From the NCBI GenBank assembly GCA_022701365.1, contig JAKUHH010000150.1, forward strand, positions 806,001 to 870,000: a DNA stretch of 64,000 nt. The letters are read 5' to 3'. Positions 45,573 through 56,683 of the stretch are shown piece by piece. Origin of the DNA: Mycocentrospora acerina (lineage: Eukaryota; Ascomycota; Dothideomycetes; Pleosporales). Position numbers and translations under genes: made by a program. How positions within the stretch are numbered: the stretch's first letter is position 1; each line of letters opens with the position of its first letter. The notes below the pieces were generated by a model. That model was not told the origin of the DNA. It searched no databases and worked only from the letters and a program-made list of their open reading frames with translations.

Positions 45573-45857
45573 CTTGAAGTCTTGTGATATGGCGTCGATG
45601 TGATGGGTTGGTGCTGGCTGAGAGGCGGGGACAAAGCTGGATCGAGTCGAGTCGAGGCAAGGCTCCTGGCGATTTATTTTCGGCGCAGTATTTCTGCTGC
45701 ACAAGCCGCTGGTGTTGGACGGCTGCCCGCACTTTGTAGTCGACGCCGCTACCACGGTGGCACGGGCGCATCTCAGAAATCTTCGGACTTCCGAGTGTGT
45801 GCATTTCCATCCACCACAGCGCGGCCAGCCCACCCACTGCGGGCCGTCATCACAATC
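45573..45857. promoter_or_regulatory. Bidirectional promoter of PTH2 and bL28m
   Basis: This 285-bp interval lies between opposite ATGs. No individual factor site is claimed. Open frames run through it on both strands without conserved sequence. Confidence 0.5.
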
Positions 45858-47351
45858 ATGCATCCCCGGTGCCAATTGCTGTCAGCACGGCTCTCCTCGT
45901 CTGGCGCAGTCCTCCGCAGCCCACAGCCCGCCCAGCGCACCTTTACCACCTCGTCCCCCCTCCACAAGAACCCTCTGCAACGAAAGCACGGCGGCGACCT
46001 CGGCTCCCATCTCCCCAAACACATTATCCCGCAAGATGCACTCATCCCCGAATATCCCTACGGCGACTACCAGCTGTTCAAGCAGGCGAACAAGGGCCTC
46101 TACGGCGAGCAGATGATCCAATACGGCAACAACGTGTCCCACAAGACAGAGACCAAGACACGCCGGAAATGGAAGCCCAACGTTCTCTCAAAGAGCCTGT
46201 ATTCAGTCGCACTCAAGAAGAGGGTGAAGCTGCGCATCACCTCCAACGTGCTCAAGACTGTTGACCGCGAAGGTGGTCTGGACGAGTATCTACTCAAGAG
46301 CACCGAATCCCGCATCAGGGAGCTGGGACCTACTGGATGGGCGCTACGATGGACGCTGATGCAGAAGCCCGAAGTCATCGCACGGCTGAGAGCTGAAGCT
46401 GCTGATCTAGGAATTGACCAGGCCACCATCGACAGCCAATGGCCTACCCCTCAGATGCGGGCCAGAGAAAAGTCTGCCAAGGCTGCTCTTGCAAAGGAGT
46501 TCCAGTTTGTTGACAATGAGCATGACTACATTGGAGAGGCAGAAGAGGAAGAGCTATATGATGTCGCCGAGACATCGCAGGGCCAGGCCCCCACCCAGTC
46601 CAAGGCAGAGAAGAAAGCCACCACCGAGGCCATTAACGAATACACAAAGGCCGTCAAGGCTGCTGAGCGCTATCTGAAGCGCGGGCTGGTCGACAGTGAA
46701 GAGGAGGGTCTCAAGCTTGCATTTGTGCGCGCAAAGGAGCGGGAGGAAGCCAGCACACAACTGAAACAGAACTTTGACGAAAAGATTGAACAGCAATTCA
46801 GCTCCAAACAACTTCAAGAAATCAGGACGCGCTTCAAACTGCCCAGCATCAACGACCACCAAGCAAGGAAGATTGCGTACAGCCAATGGAGACGGCAGCA
46901 GATCGAAAAAGCTGGCAGCTACGAGGCATGGAAACAATCACAGAACGCTGAAAAGGCTGCTGCCCGAGAGAAATCGGTCAACGAAGCTGGAGGCCCCGAG
47001 GCATGGCAAGCAAACAGGAAAACCATGTACGCGGAGCTCATCAAGGAAGCCGAGACTGCGTCATCAAACAAGACGCTGGACACAGAGACACGACAATACC
47101 TTTTGACTGCCATCAAAAAGGCACACAGAGCGATCAAGGCCAAGGCCTCGGGTGGCCAGGATGTCTATGTTGACTTGACACTAGGGGAGACCCGTCAGGA
47201 TCGCCAGACCCGCCTCTCCTCTTCCGGCGGTCTAGGCGAGTTGTTGAAGGCGTCCAAGCAGGATAGAAATTCTGGTGGTGGAGATGCGTGGGCTGCGTTG
47301 GTCAGTTCAAGCAGCAGCAGCAAGCCTACTGAGACCCGGATAAACGTATGA
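45858..47351 (+). CDS. MRPL24: Mitochondrial large-subunit ribosomal protein bL28m
   Basis: Single exon, 497 aa. The N-terminus (1-35, MHPRCQLLSARLSSSGAV then RTFTTSSPLHK) is a clear mitochondrial presequence. The bL28 domain spans about 85-165, with YGNNVSHKTETKTRRKWKPN and KRVKLRITSNVLKTVDREGGLDEYL. After it, the protein continues for more than 300 residues of charged, mostly helical sequence (about 190-470) rich in Glu, Lys, Ala and Gln that I cannot assign to a domain. The bacterial protein is about 78 aa, so this is a large mitochondrial extension. The start at 45858 is the first Met before the presequence; the frame is open upstream but not conserved. Confidence 0.9.
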   Translation: MHPRCQLLSARLSSSGAVLRSPQPAQRTFTTSSPLHKNPLQRKHGGDLGSHLPKHIIPQDALIPEYPYGDYQLFKQANKGLYGEQMIQYGNNVSHKTETKTRRKWKPNVLSKSLYSVALKKRVKLRITSNVLKTVDREGGLDEYLLKSTESRIRELGPTGWALRWTLMQKPEVIARLRAEAADLGIDQATIDSQWPTPQMRAREKSAKAALAKEFQFVDNEHDYIGEAEEEELYDVAETSQGQAPTQSKAEKKATTEAINEYTKAVKAAERYLKRGLVDSEEEGLKLAFVRAKEREEASTQLKQNFDEKIEQQFSSKQLQEIRTRFKLPSINDHQARKIAYSQWRRQQIEKAGSYEAWKQSQNAEKAAAREKSVNEAGGPEAWQANRKTMYAELIKEAETASSNKTLDTETRQYLLTAIKKAHRAIKAKASGGQDVYVDLTLGETRQDRQTRLSSSGGLGELLKASKQDRNSGGGDAWAALVSSSSSSKPTETRINV

Positions 47352-47520
47352 GTGACTGAATATCAACATGTATTTGTATCATCAACACTGTTCATCATTG
47401 CATTTTTTTTGTCAATGTACAGAGCGGAGAAGGGAGGTGTGAAGCCAATGAACCTGATGCGCTTTGCTCTCTGATGTGGGGGCTTGAATCGCAGTCGTCC
47501 TTCTTTCCTACCTGTACTGT

Positions 47521-47830
47521 GCTGTGCTGTGCTGTGCTGTGCTGTGCTGTGCTGTGCTGTGCTGTGCTGTGCTGTGCTGTGCTGTGCTGTGCTGTGCTGT
47601 GCTGTGCTGTGCTGTGCTGTGCTGTGCTGTGCTGTGCTGTGCTGTGCTGTGCTGTGCTGTGCTGTGCTGTGCTGTGCTGTGCTGTGCTGTGCTGTGCTGT
47701 GCTGTGCTGTGCTGTGCTGTGCTGTGCTGTGCTGTGCTGTGCTGTGCTGTGCTGTGCTGTGCTGTGCTGTGCTGTGCTGTGCTGTGCTGTGCTGTGCTGT
47801 GCTGTGCTGTGCTGTGCTGTGCTGTGCTGT
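47521..47830. repeat. Perfect 62-copy GCTGT pentanucleotide array
   Basis: This 310-bp array consists of 62 consecutive GCTGT units without a single mismatch; an ACTGT variant borders it on the left. Because 5 is not a multiple of 3 and the unit contains no stop, all three forward frames read the same five-residue cycle (C-A-V-L-C) and all reverse frames read another (H-S-T-A-Q). Confidence 0.97.
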
Positions 47831-48136
47831 GTTAACTGTCTCACTTCTTCGTGAGCATGCAGGAAGGTATAAGTAGCTAAGTAAGTACGCGGAGACGTAG
47901 TTCCTGCCTGCTCCATTTAGCGAGTGAGATCTTCACATGACTTTGTGTCTGCAACATGAGCGGGATAGATGGTACGCCGTTAAAGATGTGCGTTTAGGTT
48001 CTGTATCTTCGTGTTCATGGCAAGGGCTGTTGCGTTGTCTGGTAGATGGGAGGGAGAGAGTGGTCTTGATGAGGGCGGGGTTTTTTTTTCGTTTAGGGTG
48101 TGATGTTGGGCAAGCTTCTGGACAGATTTAGCGTAT

Positions 48137-48137
<1 letters not shown>

Positions 48138-48193
<56 letters not shown>

Positions 48194-48434
48194 NNNNNNN
48201 NNNNNNNNNNNNNNNNNNNNNNNNNNNNNNNNNNNNNNNNNNNNNNNNNNNNNNNNNNNNNNNNNNNNNNNNNNNNNNNNNNNNNNNNNNNNNNNNNNNN
48301 NNNNNNNNNNNNNNNNNNNNNNNNNNNNNNNNNNNNNNNNNNNNNNNNNNNNNNNNNNNNNNNNNNNNNNNNNNNNNNNNNNNNNNNNNNNNNNNNNNNN
48401 NNNNNGTGTGTGTGTGTGTGTGTGTGTGTGTGTG
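48138..48434. repeat. GT dinucleotide tract interrupted by a 212-base gap
   Basis: GT repeats border a run of N (48194-48405) on both sides, so the gap is most likely an unresolved long GT microsatellite. Its true length is unknown, and the gap size may be an estimate. Confidence 0.9.
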
Positions 48435-48726
48435 ATTCCCTGTGGATATTTGCCTTGGGTAGTGTGTTAGTTCGTAGTAACTTATATGACTGACTGACTG
48501 CAGTGATATGTACTCTATTCCGCTCCATAGTTTTGTGATAATCGGATACATGAATGGGCTAGCTTTTATCCTTGGCTTTCGTCAGGTCATGCGTTTTGAT
48601 GTAATCGCGCTTGTGAGGGCTATGAAATGGGGGAAACTTGGTAGGCAAATCATTTTCAGATACTCTCTGCTTTTAGATGAACTTTAACTAGCTAAATTGG
48701 CCCTTATTATATAACAAATCTCCCAG

Positions 48727-50119
48727 TCAAGTAGATTTCGACGAATGATGGTTACCTGGATATGGATTGGTCTCCGTGTCGTGCAGTGGCCATATACTGT
48801 CGTCACTGTTCTTGGCATGTTGGTTGGCCCATATACCCATGTCGTCGCGCGGCGTGGAGATTCTAGCATGTTTTTCCAACTTGATTTCCTTCATTAGAAT
48901 ATCATCACCGGTCCGCTCATTCTGCTTTTGGTAGCCTAGGGAGTTGGGATCATGGAGGCCCGAGTCTCTGGTTGGTCCACGACTCATCCCACGAGCAGCA
49001 TCTAGGAACCAATTGAATAGAGGTTTCAGTGTTGGCATCGATGATGCAATTATTCCAACATCGAGTTCGATGAAATTCCACATGGAGTACGAGTCGTGAG
49101 TCCACCGGTTGGGATCGGCCATGATGGTGGACTGCAATTTTGCTCTGATGATGCCTGCGACAGATGCGAAGATTCCAAGTGAAAGGACTAGTATGAGTGA
49201 GACTCTCGTACGGACGTTCAGCTGTAGACGCCAAATGAGCGGTATTGGTAGGAGGGCGAGCACAAAGTCAGTAATGATGTTGACGACTGGAAGATGTTAG
49301 CTTGAGAGGTAGTTTTGTTGAAGATTCTTCATACTAGCGTTAAAGAGCCCGATTTTGGTGAAGGTCGTGGTACTGTAACACTTTGCACTACCGGTTCCTA
49401 AAGGAGGTGGGCGGAGTTTGACGTCCCAAGCGGCCGAAACAGGCACACACTGCCATATCTAAGATCAGGTTTGTCATCAGTAAGATGATCACTCTCAAGA
49501 TACTTTGCGCATCTTCGAGAAGATTTGAAGAGTCTAAGACATACTATCAAACGTCAGTTTGTGACCTAATACTTTTATTGGAGACTCCTACCAAGTGTTC
49601 CAGCGCATGCCAAAGTGAAGATAACCATGAAAACAATGAATCCGCGTAGGAACCACGTGTATGTTCTCTTGACAACCAAGCGCAACAAGAAAAAACTGAT
49701 GGAGATCTTGACTGCGGAGATTCCGATCATAACGCTGACCATGTGTATCTGGCGAACTTTCATGATTTCACGATATGAAACCTTGTTCATCTGAATGACG
49801 GCCATGTGCTTTCCAAGACCCAAGGATATCTCAATCATGTAGCAAGTGAACACGGCAGTGGCAAGGAGCTGGTTATTCTACATATCAGCGAGGTTATCTG
49901 TAGATTCGGCCAGGAGAATCATACCATAGCAAGCAACATTGTCCAGTCATCGGGTCCAAATGATTTGATCATGACCAGCCGGACATAGAACCTCGCCAAC
50001 ACGATTGCAGCGGCAACAGTAAACATTGAAACGGTTTGTGCAAGTAGGTTCGGAGCATTGGTGTAAGCGATATAATCGGGAGTGAACTCTGACACCGTAG
50101 TTGGAGCAGGAGCAGACAT
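48727..50119 (-). CDS. PTH11-like fungal rhodopsin-domain integral membrane protein
   Basis: The best model on the minus strand is 49925-50119, 49592-49877, 49493-49533, 49335-49458 and 48727-49286, giving 401 aa. The protein has about seven hydrophobic segments and the hallmark phrases GPDDWTMLLAM, VPVSAAWD, KIGLFNA and VNIITDFVLALLPIPLIW. Members are candidate G-protein-coupled receptors; PTH11 of Magnaporthe senses surfaces. The C-terminal tail (about 300-401) is cytosolic and polar. The weak point is between CAGTL and IWQCVPVS: joining them in frame requires a 41-nt exon and a 34-nt intron that is shorter than normal, so either the structure differs or the gene carries a defect. No CFEM domain is present at the N-terminus. 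The ligand is unknown. Confidence 0.7.
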
Positions 50120-51857
50120 AACATTGACAAGATTTAGAAGAAGGAATGATTAACAGAAAACCTGAGACACTGTAGATGGATGTGTTCAAATTGTTCGTCT
50201 ATTAAATTTACGACAACCCGTACTGCTAACCATCAGTTCGGTTGTGGCACAGTTTCCGACAGTGCTCATCGTTATTCACAAGTCAGGGATATAACAAGCG
50301 GAGATGGCTTTGAAGTCTCACCATAACATTCGTGCCGTATGGTCAGTCCATGTTCCCAAAAATTTCGATCTTTCCAATCAGCTGGTCAAGTCTCTATGAA
50401 CTATGAGCGAGTTCTCCTTTATAAATTTGTATTATATTCCCCAGAAATCAAGTGACTTATTGTTCAACGGATATCTGGTTGCAAACAACCTACAACATCA
50501 CCCTTTTGACGAGTAAGGTAGGTTGGTACATATCTAAGTCGATGGATTTGCTTTGAGGAGAAGTGGCCAAACTCGGGTTTGCTTTCGTCCGAAAGGATCC
50601 AGTCCGAAAGGTGATATGACGGGAAAATCGATGACATTCTATTTGTCAGAAAATTACGCACGGCAGGACGATATTACTCTCCCAAGCTCCAAAGCTCCAA
50701 AGTGCGAAAAATTGTCGGAGATCGACCGCATCTGCCGTGAGATCATTCTTCAAAGGCCCAATAGGAAAGGATCGCTGGGATTCCTGGTGGCGAGATCGAG
50801 ACGGAGATTAGTGGGGTTGGAAGGGGAAAGGCGAAGGAATAGGAAGTGGCGTAGCAATCCTATGCCAAGTACACAGAGATCTGTGCTCTCTCTACACAAG
50901 CACAACCACACAGGTTTTAATGCATACCTGGCTATTTTCTTCTAATGTCTCAGTCCAACCACGAAGAATATGAGGCCTCTTCTAATTTTGACGATGTATT
51001 CACATTGATGCGTCTTGCTTGTTGCGCCTTGCGGCAGTAGCTACTTAATACGACTATGGAGAGAAAAGTACTAGTTTGAAGTAAGGATAAATCTGTCATT
51101 TTGTTTTGCAAGCATCCTGTGTGAATACAAATATTATCGCTCCAATCAAGTGTCTCTGCTACCTACTGGAGAAAAACGCGTACGCATTAGCATCCTTCTG
51201 CACTCCCGTGGCGTAGCAACTCTTTGTATAAACGGTAGCCTCACATATAGGGTCCCGCACGGTTATCTCAGCCACATACGAGGGTTAGATATGGGCCGCT
51301 GCAGGGCTTATTTTGGAAAGAGAGAAAGAGAGAGCGACAGGAGGATTAGCCCCTGCCTTCTCAACATCTTCTATCCATATTGCCCATGCAGGTTAGGAAT
51401 CTAGACTACTCTTGGTTAGAGTTTATTCAATCTACAAGGTATCAAAAAAAGTCTATTTCTTTGACATTGTCAGTCTCGCTCCTTCGACAATCGGCTGACG
51501 TCCCGACTTCACACATCCTTGTATCGGCATAATGTTCCCGAACTTTATGCTATTGCTGGGTCATCAATCAGTTGCTAGATAGCCAGTAAGGTAGTACAAG
51601 GAATTGAACTTGGCTCCTGGTCCTGACAGTGATCCATTTCTATATCGATTCATCTAACTGTAAACATACAAGCCGTTTGCAGAGTAAAATTTCAATCGCC
51701 TGATACTTGTGACAACGACCTTACTTAATAAAGATACTTGAAATATCCTTTTCTTCGAGCAACTTTTTGCAATTCCCCTCCCAGATTTTGCGCATAGCTT
51801 CCAGGCAGTCTCTTTCGTCGTTTAACCGTTACATACACCTAAGATATTTCTCTCGCC
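50120..51857. other. AT-rich intergenic region, no gene seen
   Basis: This 1.7-kb region lies between the divergent starts of the PTH11-like gene (minus) and the tyrosinase gene (plus). Frames near 50.5-50.95 kb and 51.15-51.4 kb have no domain or gene structure. Base composition appears more AT-rich than in the housekeeping block. Confidence 0.55.
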
Positions 51858-53164
51858 ATGAAGTTTTCCAATGTGGCTGCAGCTGCAGCATTTCTGGTCA
51901 GCACCGTTGATTCTACCTTCATGGAGAATGACCTCCTTGCTGCACAAGCGTCACTAAGTCTTGGGGTTCATGTTGCTCGTAATGGCTACCCCAATCCTAA
52001 ATCGTGCACGCTGAGGAACGTGGCTATAAGACGTGAATGGTTTGTACCCATCTACAAGATGTGAGATTTAATTGATTGAATTGATCCAGGTCGACATTGT
52101 CGAAATCCGAGAGGCTCAACTATATCGATGCTGTCCAATGTCTTGCTAAGAAGCCCGCAAAGACTCCAGCTGCCATAGCATCTGGAGCAAGGAGTCGATT
52201 TGACGACTTTGTGGTCACACACATTCAGCAAACAATGAACATCCACGGAACAGTGAGTCTCTCAGAATTCACACAATTTTTGGCAGCATTAACGTTTAAC
52301 AGGGCAACTTCCTCTCCTGGCACCGATATTACGTTTGGGCTTATGAGCAGGCACTGCGCAACGAGTGTGGCTACAAAGGCTACCAACCTTACTATAACTG
52401 GGCACAGTGGTCTGATGACCCAACTAAGTCGCCATTGTTTGACGGCAGTGAAACGAGTATCTCAGGAAATGGTGCATATGTTGCCAATAGAACAGGCTAC
52501 TGTCTTCCCACTCCTGAACGCTGCTTCGTTAAGCTTGAGCCTGGAAATGGCGGTGGTTGCGTTTCTGGACCTTTGGCAAAGTAGGACTGATTTGTACCAA
52601 ATTATGCGTGCGGGTTTGCTAATCCATTTCAGTTTCACGGTCAATCTTGGACCTGGACAATCACATGGCTACGATGTCAAGCCTAATCCCCAGGCCGACT
52701 GGTTAGGTTACAATCCTCGGTGCCTCAAACGAGATATTAGCAAGCAAATCTCGAGCTACACCAGCGACAAGGACGTCAGTACTCTTATCAAAGATTACCC
52801 AGACATTGCCAGTTTCCAGGCGAAAATGCAAAACTTTCAGCCTGATGGCAATGTAGGAGTGCACAATGGAGGGCATTACACTGTCGGTGGCGACGCCGGA
52901 TCTGACTTTTATGTTTCTCCAGGTGATCCCGGGTTTTACTTTCATCACGCCATGATTGATCGTACCTGGTGGACCTGGCAGCTGCTCGACATCGAGAACA
53001 GGATGAACTCTATCGCTGGCACGCTCACTTTTCTGAATAACCCCCCAACTCGTAATGCCACTCTCCAAGACTTGCTTTCTATGGGATATGTGGGTGTTCC
53101 AAATATCACCATCGCCGACGCTGTTAGCTCTATTGCCGGTCCTTTCTGCTATATTTATGCGTAG
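51858..53164 (+). CDS. Secreted tyrosinase-family copper monooxygenase
   Basis: Four exons (51858-52039, 52090-52252, 52303-52580, 52633-53164; introns 50-52 nt) give 384 aa. A signal peptide covers about 1-19. All six type-3 copper ligands are seen: CuA His105, His113 and His122 (VVTHIQQ, NIHGTGNFLSWHRYY) and CuB His285, His289 and His312 (VHNGGHYTV, DPGFYFHHAMID). Such enzymes oxidise phenols to quinones, with roles in pigments or secondary metabolism. It lacks the long C-terminal pro-domain of classical fungal tyrosinases and resembles the short secreted type. The frame by chance stays open across unspliced introns 2 and 3, giving a false single-exon reading from 52097. Several N-glycosylation sites are visible (for example NFT, NAT, NIT). 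Confidence 0.93.
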
Positions 53165-54280
53165 AGGATGAAAGCGTAAAAATTAATGAAAGAATAGCAA
53201 ATCATGTGGAGAATTCGCATCGCACTATATTTCATGAATCTAACACGTGTAGAAATACTTGTACAACAATAACTTCGTAAGCTTTCTTTGATACTTCATT
53301 CCAAGTTCCCCACTTCTAACATGACCCATTATCAGCTTGTGGATCACGAGAATATATCGTGAAAGAGATCCGCGCGTACTCTGAATGTTCTTTTCCGTGC
53401 TGTCTAGGCATAGCTAATCGCTTTTCCGGAGCCCTAAACACCACCTGCGTTAGAGCATGGCCCGGTGAATGATTCATGATGGTCCAAGCTCCGGGGATCA
53501 TGAATCGCATGGTCGCAAAGGAACGGTAATGCGCCTCACTATGTTTCAACCTACACAACAATGCTATTAATGCCTGGACAACTCAACGTTCCTCTACAGT
53601 GATTTGGGGCGGGCTGTGTAAGTAGTCTCAAAAACATAAGAGCGACGTAATTTCCTACATGAGCAACACAAGTTTTTTTTTAGCAAAAGAGGTTATGCGC
53701 TAAACATATAGCCACCCTTGTTAATCGCCTACTCAGAGACGGCATTTGTTGGTGTGGAGATGGCGTCATTGTGACTGCTTACAAACATCGTTTGAGCTTT
53801 GTCCTTCGCATACCTTGAAGCTGGATGTAAGGCCCCCAAGCCACCAGGAGCAAATACTGCCATTCAAATTACATTTATATGTAAGTTTATACTTTCAAAG
53901 CTACTTGACATCTTTAAATTTGTCTGCGATCTTGAGAAAGTAAGATGCGGTAATTTTTGTTTAATATACTTGAAGCTCAAGTTCAAGTTCAAGTTCACGC
54001 AAGATGCTTCTCAACGCTCAGGCCGGAAAAGCTTCGTATACTACACAAAGAGAGAGCACCACATTTTCCATGATACTACGTTGCCTTGCATGATGATTGG
54101 TAATGGGCTGATTTCAAATCGAGAATAACTGACTCTCTTGAAGAACATCTATAAGTGCTATTGAATCGTGCATTCAAGCCTTATAGCACAAGGACATTCG
54201 TACATTAGAGCTACAGGAAGCCTTCAAACCTCATCAATCAACTACCAGGACGAAAATTTATCTCAATCATCATTCCTATC
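53165..54280. other. AT-rich intergenic region, no gene seen
   Basis: This 1.1-kb region lies between two plus-strand genes. Frames at 53316-54128 are short and motif-free. The last few hundred bases should hold the promoter of the NmrA-like gene. Confidence 0.55.
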
Positions 54281-55282
54281 ATGGCAATTCTCGCCCTAAC
54301 TGGCACAACCGGGAAACTGGGCTCAGCAGTCTTGCAAGCCATACTAGACAACAAGCTCATCGACCCCAAGGAGCTCGTGATAAGCGTACGCTCTTCCCAC
54401 CATCATCTCGCTCTCCTCACCTCCTAATCATCAACAAAACAGACATTCTCACGCCCCTCCAAGGAACCTCCCGCCTCAGCCCGCACCAACAACATTCCCA
54501 TCCGCCACGCGACCTTTGACGATCCCTCTTCCCTCACCACCGCCTACACCGGATGTACCGCACTGTTTCTCATCTCCTCGCCGCGCGCCGACTTGGACTA
54601 CGACGACGCGCCACTATGGAAAGGCCGGGAAGTTCAACACCGCGCCGCCATCGACGCCGCAGTCCAAGCCGGCGTGAAACACATCTACTACACATCCATT
54701 GCGTTTGGCAATCCAAGCAAAGCCGGAGTGATGCGTGCACATGTACGCACTGAGAAGTATCTGAAGGATCTTGAGCACGAGGGGACAATCAAAGCCACGA
54801 TTCTAAGGGAGGGCTTGTACAATGAAAGCTGGCCGCTGTATCTCGGATACTACCATGCGCTCAAGGAGGATAAGAGGAAGGAGGTGATTGTTGCGGGGGA
54901 TGGACCGATTTCCTGGACGGCGAATCTAGATGTTGCGTTTGCGACGGCGAAGATTCTTGCTGCGCCGAGTGAGGAGTGGGCGGGTAGAACGGTGTATTTG
55001 GCCCAGAAGCAGACGCGTACGTTGAAGGAGGTTGCAGAGATTGTCAGTAGAATCAAGGGCGAGGAGGTGAAGCTCAAGATTGTGGGGAAGAAAGAGTACG
55101 AGGACTATTATGTCGAGGAGAGGGGTTTGAATAGAAAGGCTTTGGAGTGGTGGAGCAGCACTTATGATGCGTTGCTGGATGGCGAGTGTGGGATCGATGA
55201 CCCCACGTTGGAGAAAATACTGGCGGATGCTGGAAGGTCGCCAAAGACGATTGAGGAGTCAATCGAGGAATCGCTGAGGTAA
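54281..55282 (+). CDS. NmrA-like NAD(P)-binding reductase (quinone oxidoreductase 2 type)
   Basis: Exons 54281-54385 and 54443-55282, with a 57-nt phase-0 intron, give 314 aa. The N-terminal Rossmann motif TGTTGKLG (about 7-14) and the atypical short-chain dehydrogenase fold identify an NmrA/QOR2-like protein. Other typical segments are FLISSPRAD, HRAAIDAAVQAGVKHIYYTS, LREGLYNESWP and the C-terminal EEVAEIVSR-like helix (KEVAEIVSRIKGE). Members either reduce quinones with NADPH or act as redox-sensing regulators; sequence cannot decide. No signal peptide is present, so it is cytosolic. It lies 1.1 kb downstream of the tyrosinase, whose products are quinones. A functional link is possible but speculative. 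Confidence 0.88.
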
Positions 55283-56683
55283 GTATTGAAAAGTATGTGA
55301 TTCTCTAACATCATGAAAAAAAAGTTTATCATTTATCAAAAACTGGTAGCTCGGCTTAATATTACTTTTATCAATACTTTCATCTCCCTCATAAATTACT
55401 ACACCACCCCCCTTTAATTTCTCCAACATACACCTCCCCTTCCCAGAAGCCTTCGTCTTACTCACCTACCATATGACTTCCTCTCCCATCACTGCAGGAG
55501 CAACCACCTCCGTATTCTCCTCCGGTATATTCGGAGCCTTCCCCTTGCAACCTGTAGTATCTCTCTCACGAGGCAATACTGATACCGATCCGTGAGACAC
55601 TTCATTGGTAACAACCTCGCAGCTACCGCTGTATTTTCGATTACGACTACATCCGTTGGTGAGCAAGCGCGTATACGCAATACGACTAAAGTGTGACATA
55701 GTATCTTGAATGAAGATCTAGGGGATGGTCAGTAAAGCAAGCAAGGGAGCGAATACAAACTTGAAAGCAATACACTGTATTTGAAAGCATCAAAAGTGAA
55801 ACGTGACCAGAACTTTTTACGTTATCGAAGTAGAACACTGAAGTGGGATATCGGCAATCAGGACAGCTTAGTTGTGGCGTTGTACATTCGGGTACGTCGT
55901 TGAAATCGGTGCCGGACAAAAGGAAAAATGTGCAAATTTATGAAGCTGTTTGCATCTGTGGCATGCAAGAGTACAAACGCATCTGTGAGCAGGATACAGC
56001 TATCGATTTTCAATTTTAATAGGGTTCTCGGACGTAGGGCGACTCGGTGGTTGGCATTTCAAACCAAGGCTTGGTGGTTTGGCACCGGGCGTTAAAGATT
56101 TTATGGAGAGCTGTGGGTTGTGTGTTATTCCTTGGTTGCGGTCTATGAACCAGGCTCAAATTCATTTTGCGATGACACGGTTTTCGTGTATATTCATTAT
56201 TGACAAGAGAGCATATATTGATACATTAGTTGTTTAACTACACAAATCAAGTGGGTGGAAAGCGTCCAAGACCCCAAAGTATGGTAAAAGATGTTGATGG
56301 TTGGAGAAGCAAAGACATTGATAATACATTTACGCGAAGGATTTGTGAATGCTACTGAGTAAGAATCAGAGAGCAGGACATATGCTTGAAAACATTTGAA
56401 TGAAATGACAACCAGGTAACAATGCTTCTTTGCAAAGTTGAGGCATGTACTAAAGACTACGATTAGACATAAAAAATTGGTATCAAGAGAAAAATATGAC
56501 CCTTTGGCCTTTTACCACCTTGTTTCTTTGTGACCCCCAACGCCACGCCCTTGGTTCGTCAATGAATCCAAGCCTTCCCGTTATGTAAAACGCCAAGTCA
56601 CTGTGAATAACTTTCCCCCCTCCAGCGCCGATTCTCCAAAACTTCGTATACGTGTTTCATGTTCCTGTACTTCTGTACCATCA
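55283..56683. other. Convergent intergenic region, no gene seen
   Basis: This 1.4-kb AT-rich spacer lies between the NmrA-like gene (plus) and the WD40 gene (minus). Small frames at 55.26-55.92 kb lack motifs. Confidence 0.6.

Larger units (their letters stand above)
47352..48726. other. Repeat-dominated intergenic region with assembly gap
   Basis: This is the convergent spacer between bL28m (plus) and the PTH11-like gene (minus). It is filled mainly by the GCTGT array and the GT tract with its gap. The long frames seen in the repeats are repeat artefacts, not genes. Confidence 0.8.

Noticed and set aside
47521..47830. Possible CRISPR-like array
   Set aside because: Units are 5 bp and contiguous without spacers, and the genome is fungal.
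47395..47916. Frames encoding HSTAQ or CAVLC pentapeptide repeats across the GCTGT array
   Set aside because: They are a consequence of a stop-free pentanucleotide repeat read in any frame; no flanking coding sequence.
52097..53164. Single uninterrupted frame through the tyrosinase gene
   Set aside because: Reads through introns 2 and 3 and destroys the CuA histidine in the WHRYY motif; spliced model restores all six ligands.
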